Source of the DNA: Notospermus geniculatus | Taxonomy: Eukaryota > Nemertea > Pilidiophora > Heteronemertea > Lineidae | Direction: 5' to 3' | DNA: 64,000 bases | NCBI GenBank assembly: GCA_002633025.1 | Contig: NMRB01001923.1 | Span: forward strand, 9,067 to 73,066 | Notes under the pieces: model-generated | Told to the model about the DNA's origin: nothing | The model's database searches: none | The model's input: only the letters and a program-made list of their open reading frames with translations | Program-made: the position numbers and the translations under genes | Shown: positions 1 to 12,024 of the stretch, in pieces | How the letters are laid out: every line of letters begins with the position of its first letter | How positions within the stretch are numbered: the stretch's first letter is position 1

Positions 1-695
1 ACCCCATGACTGTCCAATTCTGCCAATGCATTTTGTGCTGGTGCGTGCTCTTCTGAAGAGAGCAGGGACGGACAAATATTAGACAGATTGTTTCACAGTT
101 GATAGGGAAGTGATTTCAAAGCCGATGCTTTTTCCTTTAAAAGTTGGTGATAGAAACTGTAAACCCCAGAATTTTTAACAGGTAACATTTCTGGAATAGT
201 AGTTCAAACTTCAAATCAGAGTTCCAAGAAGTTTAATGGATATGAAATTTGGCCAATACGGGTCGCAGTTTTTCAGAGCCATAAAACAAAAGGTTTACAG
301 TTCCACATGGCATCAGTGCTGCAGCTCAAACGTTACGGCAAATACTGCCAGAAAATCGCTTTTCATCAACACGTCTGACCGAGACCATGTGCTCTTTCAA
401 CTATCACCAACAGAACAAATCCTACAGGGTGATTCAGAAAGATGTCTCAAAATAGGAGAATATATCTGAACGCATGGAGAATCAACAGAGCTATTGTCCC
501 ACAGACATTTTTCTGAACTACCCCGTATGAAGACACACTAAAACTTCTTTCTTACATAATCTAAATACTTGTATTTTGACGCCCAACCTTACCAATACGC
601 AGAGTATGTCGCCCCGATAAGGGAAGGGCGACCACAGGGGGTGTTATACTATACCAGATGTGAAATCAATGTGGAGAACAGTAGTATTTGGAAAC

Positions 696-3600
696 CTGAT
701 TCAGCTCCATCCAGCGCTGTGCATCCTCAACGCTCTGAAACTCCACAAAAGCAAAGCCTCGGGATGTACCTGTACAATATTTAACAATTTTGTGTTAGTC
801 ACCATGAATCATGAAGGGTGGCCAAGCACAATAAACTCCAGCCAGGTTCTCATTGTGCGAATTTCACCTTATGCCTCGGCAGAACTTTACAAATTGCTCT
901 CACTGGAAGCGTCCACAAGGAAGTATCTTTCACAGAGGTAAGTACTGTAGTCACTTTTGTGACAAGGATCAAGATGACACACTATACACCTACAAAGTTT
1001 GTTTCTATGACCACTAAATGTTTGTTTTATTCTCTTCATAGGGATCACTTGTGTATGTGTCATGATAGAGCCTAGGACTAAGACCAGAACACGGTTTTAT
1101 CTTCATCAATATTTCACGCTTTCAACAGCAGACACACTGTTATTGATCAAAATGTCGTCAAAAGAAAATGCTAAGAGTAAGACATAGAATACTGGCACTT
1201 TATCATGACACATCCACAAAGTGAAACCGACAAACTCGCCTACGAAAATACATCAAACTGCATACTCCCACTTTTACTGTTTTAGGCTCTGATTCAAGAT
1301 TGATTCAGCTACGTTTTTCATCTAGAGTGAGGAGATAGTTGCATTTAACACTTTTTTAATGGTAGCCATTTTCTGCCTTACATGTGTTATTCAAATTGAG
1401 ATAGAATTCACCAGAATAATATTTGCCATATACCCAAGTACCCATCACACTTTGCATTCATCAAACACACATGACTTACCTGAACATGGTAATGATTGAA
1501 AATACCTTTACCAGGAAACATTCACACACCACTGAACAACTGTGAAATCAAGCATACTGAGTGCACGTATTTGACAGCACTGAAGCACTCTGAATGGTCA
1601 TAATTCATATAACAGCTGCATGACCCCACCCAGTTTTTGACACATCAGCAAGGAGTTATGTGATCATTCATGACCATGAGACTGACTTTTGGACTCATAT
1701 GCAAACTCAAAGGATCTGCATTCGGGTTTTCAATGCTCATGGATTTTAAGTCAAAGAAGGCCAAGAATAGTATCTATCATCTGCAGATTTCACAGAAGTT
1801 CAGCCAGGCACCCACTCATATCTCACCATGAAGTCAAATATTTTGAGGAAAATGCAATGAGTTGAGATTATTTGACTTCTACACACCATCAGGATAATGA
1901 AAACTCAAATCTATTCAGAACACAGGTAAAATTCCCTTGTCCACTCCCAAGTGGCCGTGAAACATCACCACCTTGTCGATAACCATAGAGGTTGCAAGAT
2001 ACAGATTCCCCTACTAGTACTTCTCAATGTCCTGGTTGATTAACTGGAGGTATTTTTAGCAAAGTGGTAATTTCTCTTGCACAGTCCTTTTGATTCTCCC
2101 GTTTTCTCCTAAAGCCTAGCGTACATCGCACTTGCGACTGGAGACAACTAGTCGCCACTGAGCTACTGGCGACTGGGAGGATCTAGCTGGAACTGGAGGC
2201 AACTGATCAGTCGCCAGAAACGGTCGATGTACACACCCTTGCGACTCGCTGGAACTGAGATTTTGCCAGTCGCCGCCAGTTGCACATGTTCAACTTTCTA
2301 GCGACTAGTTGTACCCAGTTTCGTTCAGTCGCTGCGATGTATGTGGGCTTGCGACTGATCAGTGCCAATTTTCTGAACAAAACCGAGTCTCATCGAGTCC
2401 CTACGCCCCGGATGTTACCCGAGTTGCTGCCAGTCGCAAGTGCGATATACGCGGACTGGACATGACGACTGATTGGATCCTCGCAGTTTTACTGAGTTGC
2501 TGAATTTGCAATGTGCACGCAGCGCGTACATCACCAGCGACTAATCAGATCAGCTGCTTCCAGTCGCAAGTGCAATGTACGCCTGGCTTTACGTCACTGA
2601 TACAGAAAGAGTTGACCAGTACTTTCCTGGTTACAAAACAAAGCGGAGTGAACTGCTCATCTTTTTATGACCAGACACGATAAGATCTTTGCAACAGGAC
2701 GAAGAACACGGATGAGCAATTCTTTCAAAATAATTCGTTTTTGATTTTCACTACTTCCAGTGAGGCATTCTGCATATCTGAGGCATAACGGCAATAAACT
2801 TTCTTCTGACACAACATGGAAGACCATCAAACGTTCCAATGCTCTTACCTGTCGCCTTATTTTTCATTAAGCGGACCTCTTTGATGGGAACACCAAAGAT
2901 CATCAGCTCAGCACGAATCTGAAATGAAAGGGGTCTCATTAAGTGTGGAAATCAAGAAATTCTTGAGGCTGATACGGACAGAAATTCGCCTCACGATATT
3001 AGAAACAGTGCAAATCAGCTCATCAATCCACTTGCTCGTTAGCCTAGCAGATTTCTATCCCCAATCTAGCGTCTCATCCACGTAGGACATATAGGAGGCT
3101 TGGCATGTTACCATGGACACCTTTTGGACAGGCAAATACTGTCGTCACTTCTCCAAGATGTCCTAATAGTGGTAAGGAGCAATGAAAATGGCCAATACAC
3201 GACTGAACTTTGGTATCCTAGATAGAAGCGTCCTCCTCACAGAGGTGTCCACAAAGAGAGAGTGTACTCTATAAGGCAGGCAGCCATTACAGAGACTTAC
3301 ATCTTTTTCATCCACTTGTTGTGGCAAACCCCTAAGGAGTACAGTATTGGTTGGTGTGTCTGTCATCCACTTCTCACCAGCGCGATCCTCTCTCCCCTGC
3401 CCCGTGATCGTGACAGTATATGGACTGCTTGCACCACTACTGCTCAGGCTGGAACTGCCACTGCCAGAGAGGCTTGGGAAAGCAACACTCACGGCTTCCA
3501 AACCTCTACTTATGATGCTTCCACCGTTCTGAAATAATCATTATTTTTGTTTGTAATTTATCTTGGCTGACTAATCAGACCACAGGAAACAACAACAGCT

Positions 3601-4403
3601 TCATGTAATGACTAACTGTTAGAGCTACAGGTGGACAGAACTATCAGTGAACACCTATGCCACTTACCTCATTTCTATCAAATCTATCGAGGCTTCTATC
3701 CCGCTCAAACTCATCTTTTCTTCTATCTCTTTCTCTTTCATGACGTTTTTCCCTGGAAATTGATGGAAAAGTGATCTTAAGAACAGACCTTTGTTCAATT
3801 TGGAGATTCTTTCAATCAGAACAAATGCTACCAAGGTTACGCTCTACCAAAATGTGATCACAGTTGGTAGATCCTTTCATCATCAGCACCCAGCACACAT
3901 CATTAGTCTGCTATCAGCAAAACTACATGATGTAGGACTGGCATTATAACGAGTAGGGTAAAGTGGTACAATAGTCCCAGAGTATACATCTCCACGCAAT
4001 GCTGGCCATTTTTACACTCAGGGGCTAGAATTGTACCACTTTATCCTATTTGGACAAACAATCTGACTGCACCATTGGTCGACAAGCAGACATTTGCTCA
4101 CCTATCCCTTGCTCTTTCCTTCTCCCTCATTTCTTCAATGCTGTGTATGTGGTGTATGGTATTGCCAAATCCAGGCTGGTTCAAATGGTTAGCACCGAGG
4201 CTGAGGCGCTCATCTTGGTCTGCTTTGAAGTTGGGGTCTTGGACAACCCTGTGGTAATCGTTTGGGTTGGGTATGTTTGGACTTGGAGCGTGTGGGTGTG
4301 GGTGTGGGTGTGGAGCTGGATTCCATTGTACTGCAGCTTGCTGTGGGAGGAAGACCAATGTTGGTCGCTCCATCAATGCTACTGGCGGGAACTGCATTTT
4401 GCC
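696..4403 (-). CDS. RBM5/RBM6/RBM10-type RRM protein, partial (5 exons, 3' part missing)
   Basis: Minus-strand exons at 4403-4102 (ATG at 4397), 3752-3668, 3528-3301, 2918-2849 and 769-696, each with AG/GT borders and agreeing phases. The first encodes a His/Pro-rich stretch (PHPHPHPH). The second is Arg/Glu-rich (REKRHERERDRR). The third ends in the RNP2-like strand NTVLLRGLPQQVDEKD. The fourth gives the helix and loop EVRLMKNKATG. The fifth gives the RNP1 strand TSRGFAFVEF followed by EDAQRWMELNQ. Together they form one RRM most like the first RRM of the RBM5/6/10 splicing regulators (known family: nuclear, alternative splicing); which paralogue is unclear. The expected zinc finger, second RRM and G-patch would lie left of the window. 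I found no convincing further exon in 1-695. An upstream non-coding or coding exon is possible, since 4403 follows a splice acceptor. Confidence 0.8.
770..2848 (-). other. Large intron of the RRM gene
   Basis: The stretch between the exons ending at 2849 and starting at 769 reads as one intron on the minus strand (donor AC at 2847-2848, acceptor CT at 770-771). It splits the RRM inside the glycine before the RNP1 strand. It holds a 480-bp foldback element; apart from that I see nothing coding. Confidence 0.6.
2111..2590. mobile_element. 480-bp foldback/MITE element with GCGACT internal repeats
   Basis: The left end reads AAAGCCTAGCGTACATCGCA and continues CTTGCGACTGGAG. The right end is its near-exact inverse (CAGTCGCAAGTGCAATGTACGCCTGGCTTT), giving terminal inverted repeats of about 30 bp. 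Between them the words GCGACT and AGTCGC recur many times on both strands, so the inside is itself a series of short palindromes. No transposase is present. Confidence 0.75.
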
Positions 4404-4437
4404 CTAAAGATTGGAAACAGAATACAACAATCTTACA

Positions 4438-5103
4438 ATAGGCCTTATCGCACCTAGCACATGGCCAATCAGCATAAATCAGCGAAGCGGAAAAGGCCCA
4501 ACCATCAGCGCCCCCGCAGTACATTCACAATGCATCGCCCTGTGCATGGCGTGCATTTTTTGTCAACATTGGCCAATAAAAGCCACTTCCAAAAGCCTGA
4601 TGTGCCTAAACTAACTAGCTATGTGGGCGGCGGTATAAAGTGATTCAAGTGGATCAATTATTGACCACTGATCGTCTTCGCGATCGCCAAAAATCGATGA
4701 TTAGTCCATGTAAACAACGCCAAAACATTATCATATTATCGTGCAACCCCACGCTGATTGGTCAATAACTGACACGTGAGGGCCACCATGATGATAACAT
4801 CATGACATGTGCTCTTGGAATGTAATCTTTTGGAATTAACCATCGATTTTTTGCGATCGCGAGAACGATCGGTAGTCAATATTTGACCGATTTGAATCAC
4901 TTCATAACGCCTCCCACGTAGCTAGTTAGTTTTGGCACATCCGGCTTTTGGAAGTTGCTTTTATTGGCCATTGTTTACAAAAAATGCAGGCCATGCATAG
5001 GGCGATGCATTGTGAATGTACTGCGGGGGCGCTGATGGTTGGGCCGGTTCCGCTTCGCTGATTTTATGCTGATTAGCCATGTGCTAGGTGCGATAAGGCC
5101 TAT
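4438..5103. mobile_element. Long inverted-repeat (foldback) element, ~265-bp arms
   Basis: The left arm begins GGCCTTATCGCACCTAGCAC at about 4441. The right arm ends with the inverse, GTGCTAGGTGCGATAAGGCC, at 5100. Further matched blocks include GCCCCCGCAGTACATTCACA against TGTGAATGTACTGCGGGGGC, and the GCGATCGC blocks near 4680 and 4855. Arms run about 4438-4705 and 4838-5103, with minor mismatches. There is no coding capacity. It lies upstream of the first recognised RRM-gene exon, perhaps in its first intron. Confidence 0.8.
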
Positions 5104-5629
5104 GATATCACTTTTGGAACGAGTTTAGAATCCCCGATCAATGCCCCAAAAAGATTGCCGATTGATTGGCGATTGACGGAATAAACAAAACCGCATCGAA
5201 CAATAATTTTTTATTTTTACAATTTACAATAGGCCTAGGCCTAGGATTTTCATTGTGTGCCCTGGTCATTTCCGATCATTCTAAACTTTAGCCGGTAAAA
5301 ATTTATACCAAAAAACAGTTTTTTTCGCCAAGGCTGGGCCTGCCTGTACTTTAGCATACAACTGAATGCATGAGATGTAGGCTACGTGTTCAGCAGTGTG
5401 CATTGTTTGTGCGTGTGTTGCAAGACATGCAAGAAGCCAGCAGATCAGAGTCGAGCGGACGTTGGGCGTCACAAAATCTTTCTCTCTTCAGATCACAGGG
5501 CATGTGTGACAAAGCAGTTCTGTCCTATCAATGCTTCGGCATCTTTTTGTTCGCTATGTAAACTTACAATTCCAGAAGAGTGTTATAAACAGCAAGAAAA
5601 ATTGGGTTTTTATAAGTGCTTTTATTTCT

Positions 5630-5730
5630 GGAAAAAGATGAAAATGGCGAGTATCGTCTCCTCTGGTGACGTCAGAAATCACGTGACACCAATATGGCGG
5701 CGCCCATGAAAGTTGTGTGAGGTAAAAAAA
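5630..5730. promoter_or_regulatory. Candidate shared promoter and PUS7 5' leader exon
   Basis: A cluster of promoter-type words lies between the divergent RRM gene and PUS7: TGACGTCA-like (GGTGACGTCAGAAATCACGTGAC, containing CRE-like and E-box/USF-like cores) and AATATGGCGGCGCC (YY1-like). An ATG at 5694 runs into a stop within nine codons. A donor (GAG|GTAAAA) at 5721-5722 can pair with an acceptor (CTTTTCAG) ending at 6150, which would splice a non-coding leader onto the PUS7 start exon. Promoter activity is inferred, not shown. Confidence 0.4.
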
Positions 5731-6178
5731 TTCGCCTTATTTCACCAGAATTCTCGCGTACTGATCATTGATCTTGACTCACATCAATAAAGGACATGAT
5801 TGATAGTATACTCCATTAATTTACTCGCATAAATGCCCTCCTTGAGGTAGGCAAGGCCTGGGTTTGGGATGTTTGGTGACATGAATAGGCTATGTACAGG
5901 AAACCATGTACATGATACAGGTAGGTACGGTATAGGCCTAACTAACAGCCTTTTTACAGGAGGAGTGCAAGTGTTCAGCAAATCCAAATGATGTGCAAGC
6001 TTTGTGGTGTGTATTGTGTATGCTTTACACTAGAGTTTGCTCCTTGATCGCTATCTATGACATCACATATTTTCAATTGCTAATTTAAATTTGTTTGGCC
6101 TATTCTCACATCACATGTAATTAGACTACCGGTACCTTCCCTTTTCAGTTAATTTTCATTCATCAAATCAAAGACATC

Positions 6179-9100
6179 ATGGAAGTTGTAAATGAGGACC
6201 AGGAAGACGTCCCAACCAAAAGGAGAAAACTGTCAGAGGGCGAACAAGTCACAGCAGGTGATGATGGTGTTAAAATCTGATCTCTTATTGAGTTGTCATC
6301 TTGTCAGAGAGAGGCCAACAGTTATCTAATCAATTGTTGTGTTAGAGACTTCTTGGCAGGAAAACTGATCTTATACTGAGTCAGTTTCCAGCAGAGCAGT
6401 CTCTTTATGTTTGTCTGCCTGTTTTCATATTGCCTGTCCTCTATCATGTATCTTTTACTTCATAGTTGCAGGCAACAGAGATGAAATTCATCACTGTTCT
6501 TCATCCACATTGCCAGTGACCTCATCAGCAGATATCTGCCAAGATGTAGATACAAATGAAGAGGTTGCTTGTTCAAAGCCTACTACTGAAGCATTGGACA
6601 AAAAGGATGCTGCAGGCAGCGGTGATGAAGATGAGGATGATGATGATGCTCCATCAGCCCATCATTCAGAGAAAGATGTGGGCATTACAGAGTATATAAG
6701 TGAGCATGAGGGATTCTATGGGATTTTGAAAGAAAGGTATGGAGGTGCGGTTTGGAGTCAGAAGTATGGAATGGGATGGGGCATGCCTTGTTTTATTACT
6801 TGTACAGCTCCGCATTTCTGGTTCATGTTTTTATCATTAGCTGCCACTGATATCATCAGGTGTTGTTGATTAGAAGTTTACTCGATGGTGAATGTAGGCT
6901 ACTGAATAATCAACTGCTTTCCATCTTCCTAGGTATTCAGATTTCCTGGTGAATGAGATCGATCCTAATGGTGCCATTGTAAGGTTGACTGATTTGTCAG
7001 TACCAGCAGATAACTCAATGCCTCCTGTGGTAAGGATAGGTTCCAATTTCATGCTCAAATAGTTGTTTTCATGATATCCTGATGGAAGGTCATCAATCTA
7101 TGTTGGTGACTTCATGGAGAGTGACTCACTTGAGTTTGAAACATGAAAAGATACATCTACATCTAATGTAGGGGGTCAAGGAAGGTCCTTTGCAATGGGA
7201 TTTGTGCATCAATATTCTTTTATTCCATTCTGGAGTCTTGATGGATATAGTTTCTGTTGACAGGACCCTGCTCTTGCCGGTGTGATATCTGAAGAAGATC
7301 AAAAATTGCTCCAAAATTTGGCTGAATCTTCGGACAAGAAGGCCTCAGTGGTGATTCAGGTGAGTCAGTTTATTTCAGCAAAGACATGATCTGTATTTTT
7401 ACTGAAGATGTTCTTTCACAAATTCCCCTGCTTTTCATTGTCATAGGCTGTTCAAGTAACAGATAGGCTCTTCAAGTAACATAAAGAAGTTCTTGTCTTT
7501 ATTTTCAGGGTGGAGAAGACAAGGCAAAGCGAACTCTGATTCACCGTGCAATACGACAAATGAAGTTGGGGCTGGAGAGTAAAACAGATGAACGGGACAA
7601 CAAAAAAGTTATTGTTGTGACAAAAATGAAGAGAAAAGGTATGAAACCTACTCTTGTGGTTTTATGCAGGTGTTGTGGATTGAAATATGACTTGTATGAT
7701 GTCAGGATATATTCAAATTTCTAGGAAATCGTATGGGTGAGAGATGGCCCCCTCATCGACCAGATTTCTGCCACTTTCTGATGTACAAGGAGAACAGGGA
7801 CACGATGCAAGCTGTCAATCAGATTGCTAGGTTGATGCATATGAGAGCAAATCACTTCACATTCGCTGGTACGAAGGATAAGAGAGCAAAGACTACTCAA
7901 CGGATGTCAGTCTTCAGGTATGTCTCAAAGAACTGTATCTGAAGTCTCCTTTCTGGCATGGAACTCAATTTACAACATGAGTCAGTGATTTTGCCTCAAA
8001 CTTGAACCTTTATTTCCACTGTGTTTCTTATTCTCCAGGGTAGAAGCTGAAAGACTTCATCACCTCAACAAAGAATTGAATGGAATCAAATTAGGAAACA
8101 TCAAGTGAGTTCACCAATGTTCTCCTTCGAAGTGCATGTGATACATTACCGGTAATTGGGATGAGTTTGGGTAAATTCCACATTGGACCTTCTTTTCAGA
8201 TATTCTGCTCAACCAATCAGACTGGGGGACTTGTCTGGGAATCATTTCTCCATCATTCTAAGGTGAGCTCCTCGATTTAACGATCATACAACCTTGCATG
8301 CTTGCTGTCAGAATGTTATGAAGATCAAAGCACCGATGGTTTTCTTGCCCCTGCAGCCAAGAGGTGTGTTGCTCCCTGTCCTGGAGTGAATTCTTCAGAG
8401 TTTGAAAGTGCCGCTCTTTGATCATCTCATCATTTATCAGAAAGTGATTCTGTCCATTCATTTCTAGGTCTGTATCTGGGTCAGATGACCAAATTCAGCA
8501 GGCAACAACATCTCTTAAGGAGGTTGGCTTCATCAACTACTTTGGAATGCAGCGATTTGGAACCACAAACATCCCAACCCATCATGTGGGCAGGTAGGGA
8601 CTATTTGCATTGGAAGTTGAAATCTCTCAAGCAATTCCTGGTATCATTCTTCACTGACTGAGTACAAAGTCTGCGAAGACAATATCTGTATGAGGTGGAT
8701 TTTGAAGGGACATGATTGAAGAATCCTGTCAACTGATGATGTGCATTGGGTTGAAAAAAGCCTTTGACCTATGTAGCTACTGAGTGTATAAGTCAAAAGT
8801 GTCAAATTTTCAGATGCCTACTCCATAGTAAGTGGTCTGAGGCAGTTGATCTCATCCTGAAGGCAAGAACGAAAGGTAATGTAACTAATTTTTACTCAAA
8901 TCACCCCATCCCCATCCATATCTCTGGCTCTTTGGGGACTTACTTAACTACTTCACTGCCAGATTCTGGTAGAGTACCGAAATGGCTAAAATTGTTATAT
9001 TGATGACGTGTTCCATAAATGTTCACATGATGTAATCCCAGATTATGTAATCTCCCTGTAGACCATCAAGATGTAGCGGAATGTCTCGCTGTCTGGTCAC

Positions 9101-10653
9101 AAACCAAGGACCCTGTGAAAGCCATCGAGAAGCTAAAGAATAATAGTTCTGTAGAGATGCATCTCCTGCAAGGACTGAGAAGATTTGGGCAGAAAGATCT
9201 TGTAGCTGCATTACAAATGGTAAAGTAGATGTGTATCTGTATGCCTGAGGTACCGTAATCAGAGGTCCTTCATGCTCGCTCCCTCCATCACCACATCCTA
9301 CTATAAAGAACCCAGGGGCAGGGGCAGTTCATTAACTGATCTTCTTGATGTTGTACTACAAAAAGTGTGGGCTACTCAGAATTTCCTACGCTTTCAGATT
9401 CCCAGAAACACACGTCTAATGTATGTACACAGTTACCAGAGTTACGCATGGAACAGTGTAGCCAGCCGTAGGATTCGAGAATTTGGTCTCAAGCCAGTTG
9501 TTGGTGATCTTGTGATTCCTGGCTTTAATGATATAGAAGGTGAGCATCAAGGACTTCCAGTGGTAGAGAAAACATCAGAAGTTTCCCTGTTAGAAAATCA
9601 TTCTGAATTGATATGAATCGTTGCTCCAGTACGGAGTTGTTCGTTATGAGAGTTGAGAACACTCCTGAGTCCACTAACTCTCCCTCTTTCTTCAGACGAC
9701 CGAAGTAAAGATGACCTGAAGCCAATCTTGATAAGAGAGGACACTCTATCCCAGTACACCATCCATGATGTTATACTGCCTCTACCTGGCTTTAATGTGG
9801 TCTACCCTGAGAACTCGATCAGAGACTGGTATCGGGAGATTCTGGCTGAAGATGACTTAGATATTGATAATCTGAAGCACAAGATAAGGTATTCAGCAGT
9901 TGGGACCTTCTTCATGACTGAACCAAAGTGGATGTCAGTGCTGGGGAGTTTAGGGTTTTGTAGGAGTCAAATCAAATGGTAGCATAATACCGGGTAACAT
10001 GTTGGGACTTCCCTAAATTTCTTAAAGACGATGCAGCAGATTCGTCCTCTGAAAGATATGACACTGTAGTATTCCCATTGTGTGTTTTTCATTGTTTTTG
10101 AATCCCTGTTTCAGAGATTACTCACTGCCTGGCAACTACAGGAAATTACTGGTCAAACCTAGTAATGTATCATGGAAGACATTCCAGTACAACGATGCCC
10201 ACGTCCCTCTGGTGATAAGTGATCTAGAAAGACTGGAGGAAGTATCAGAGCCAGAAACAGTAGAAGGTAGGTCAGGGAACATTTACCAGTACATGGAATG
10301 CACTGGCATTATCATCACAGGTGCAGGCAGACTTGCAATCTATTACAGTGTTTTATCATGAGTAATGAACTGTTAGGGCACAAGATATTTGACAAAGAAA
10401 CTTGGTAGATTTTCTTGTGGCAGGTTACAGATCACAGACAGTGGTTTCAGCTCTTAAGTTTGTTTTCCAAGTGTCACTCTGTCTATTGGCTTTTCTACAG
10501 TAGTTACTCTCTTTTTTAGGTGGGGAACAAAAGGCGCTGAAGTTAGAATTCTCACTGCCATCTTCAGCATATGCCACCATGGCCCTGCGGGAGGTCCTCA
10601 AGTGCGATACGTCAAAGGCCTTTCAAGCTTCTTGCACTCAGGGCAAAAGATGA
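6179..10653 (+). CDS. PUS7: PUS7, tRNA/mRNA pseudouridine synthase (TruD family), complete, 15 exons
   Basis: Exons: 6179-6257, 6466-6736, 6933-7029, 7264-7359, 7509-7638, 7725-7917, 8039-8104, 8200-8262, 8468-8593, 8814-8875, 9062-9219, 9398-9539, 9696-9888, 10115-10266, 10520-10653. All borders are AG/GT, phases agree, and the sum is 1962 nt, 653 residues plus stop (human PUS7 is about 661). The TruD catalytic motif FAGTKDKRA is in exon 6, with the nucleophilic Asp at residue 276. Other family blocks are [61 protein letters not shown] and [13 protein letters not shown]. The N-terminus is acidic ([11 protein letters not shown]), as in animal PUS7. The enzyme isomerises uridine to pseudouridine in tRNA and mRNA, mostly in the nucleus (family knowledge). 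The exon 2 acceptor could also be at 6472; both keep the frame. Confidence 0.95.
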
Positions 10654-10827
10654 GAATTGGAGAACTGCTCAAAAAGGATGTGAAGAACACGAGGATGGTC
10701 TTCGGGACTTGATTTCATGAGGTTTTTGCAGGAAATCACTGACTATGGATGTTTGCTGCCACAATCGGTGCAGAAGGCCTGCTATTTCGTCATGTGTTTA
10801 AAGACACTGAAGTTGTATTGTGGTGTA

Positions 10828-10833
10828 AATAAA
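10828..10833 (+). terminator. Polyadenylation signal of PUS7 (AATAAA)
   Basis: AATAAA lies 175 nt after the PUS7 stop and is followed by a T-rich stretch. The haplotype duplicate repeats it at 11442-11447. Confidence 0.65.
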
Positions 10834-10994
10834 TGATTTTTGAGATGATATTTATCGGTTTTCATTAATAGTGTTAAGACATCCCATGAAGTGTGATGTG
10901 ACTCAAGTCAAGATCCATCTTGAGTCTCTTCACATACATAGGAGTGTAAGTGGTGGGAACATCTGATGCAAAAGGCCTGACTGTTAAGGGTTTG

Positions 10995-11214
10995 TAAGAA
11001 CACCGGATCGGACCGAATCGGAGCATAAAGTCACCGAATCGGAATCAATTAACTTTCATTTTTTCTTTTTAACCGCAAGAAGCATGAATTATAATGACTT
11101 AGAAATAAAAATCAATTATCTCCCAGATACGATGCAATACTTGGGGTTAAACTTCATTCCAAAACAACTCCGATTTGGTGCAACAGCATCCCGATCTGCG
11201 ATCCGGTGTTCTTA
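10995..11214. mobile_element. 220-bp MITE, TIR TAAGAACACCGGATC (first haplotype copy)
   Basis: The left end TAAGAACACCGGATC is the exact inverse of the right end GATCCGGTGTTCTTA, and short AATCGGA/TCCGATT blocks also pair inside. No ORF of note. The second haplotype copy is at 11599-11820. Confidence 0.7.
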
Positions 11215-11598
11215 TGAACCGGACTGTTAAACTGCCACACACACTCAATGAAGGAAGAGCACAATAATAATGTGTCCCGAAAATGGTGTCCCTTTTCATG
11301 ATTTGGAATGTGCAAATCAATCATCCCGCCCCCGATCCCGCCCGCCAGGTTCCTGCCGAAGACAAGTCCATTTCGCGTCCCGGCCGTCGACCAGGCTATC
11401 ATTGGCTGTTATAGTTTGNACTGAAGTTGTATTGTGGTGTAAATAAATGATTTTTGAGATGATATTTATCGGTTTTCATTAATAGTGTTAAGACATCCCA
11501 TGAAGTGTGATGTGACTCAAGTCAAGATCCATCTTGAGTCTCTTCACATACATAGGAGTGTAAGTGGTGGGAACATCTGATGCAAAAGGCCTGACTGT

Positions 11599-11820
11599 TA
11601 AAAGAACACCGGATCGGACCGAATCGGAGCATAAAGTCACCGAATCAGAATCAATTAACTTTCATTTTTTCTTTTTAACCGCAAGAAGCATGAATTATAA
11701 TGACTTAGAAATAAAAATCAATTATCTCCGAGATACGATGCAATACTTGGGGTTAAACTTCATTCCAAAACAACTCCGATTTGGTGCAACAGCATCCCGA
11801 TCTGCGATCCGGTGTTCTTA
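11599..11820. mobile_element. Same MITE in the second haplotype copy
   Basis: Same inverted ends as the copy at 10995-11214, with a left-flank difference where GGGTTTGT is missing. Confidence 0.65.
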
Positions 11821-12024
11821 TGAACCGGACTGTTAAACTGCCACACACACTCAATGAAGGAAGAGCACAATAATAATGTGTCCCGAAAATGGTGTCCCTT
11901 TTCATGATTTGGAATGTGCAAATCAATCATCCCGCCCCCGATCCCGCCCGCCAGGTTCCTGCCGAAGACAAGTCCATTTCGCGTCCCGGCCGTCGACCAG
12001 GCTATCATTGGCTGTTATAGTTTG

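Larger units (their letters stand above)
10806..12024. repeat. Head-to-tail duplicate (~610 bp) separated by one N; probable unmerged haplotypes
   Basis: The copy at 10806-11418 and the copy at 11420-12024 are almost identical, both starting ACTGAAGTTGTATTGTGGTG and sharing GCTGTTATAGTTTG near the end. They differ by a short indel (GGGTTTGT present near 10988, absent near 11600) and a few substitutions. The first copy stops exactly at a single N (11419), while the second continues into new sequence. Confidence 0.85.

Noticed and set aside
1-690. Search for the next exon of the RRM gene
   Set aside because: Minus-strand stretch near 60-1 with an AG acceptor (CTCTTCAG) is open but does not resemble the expected zinc-finger or RRM continuation, so it was not called.
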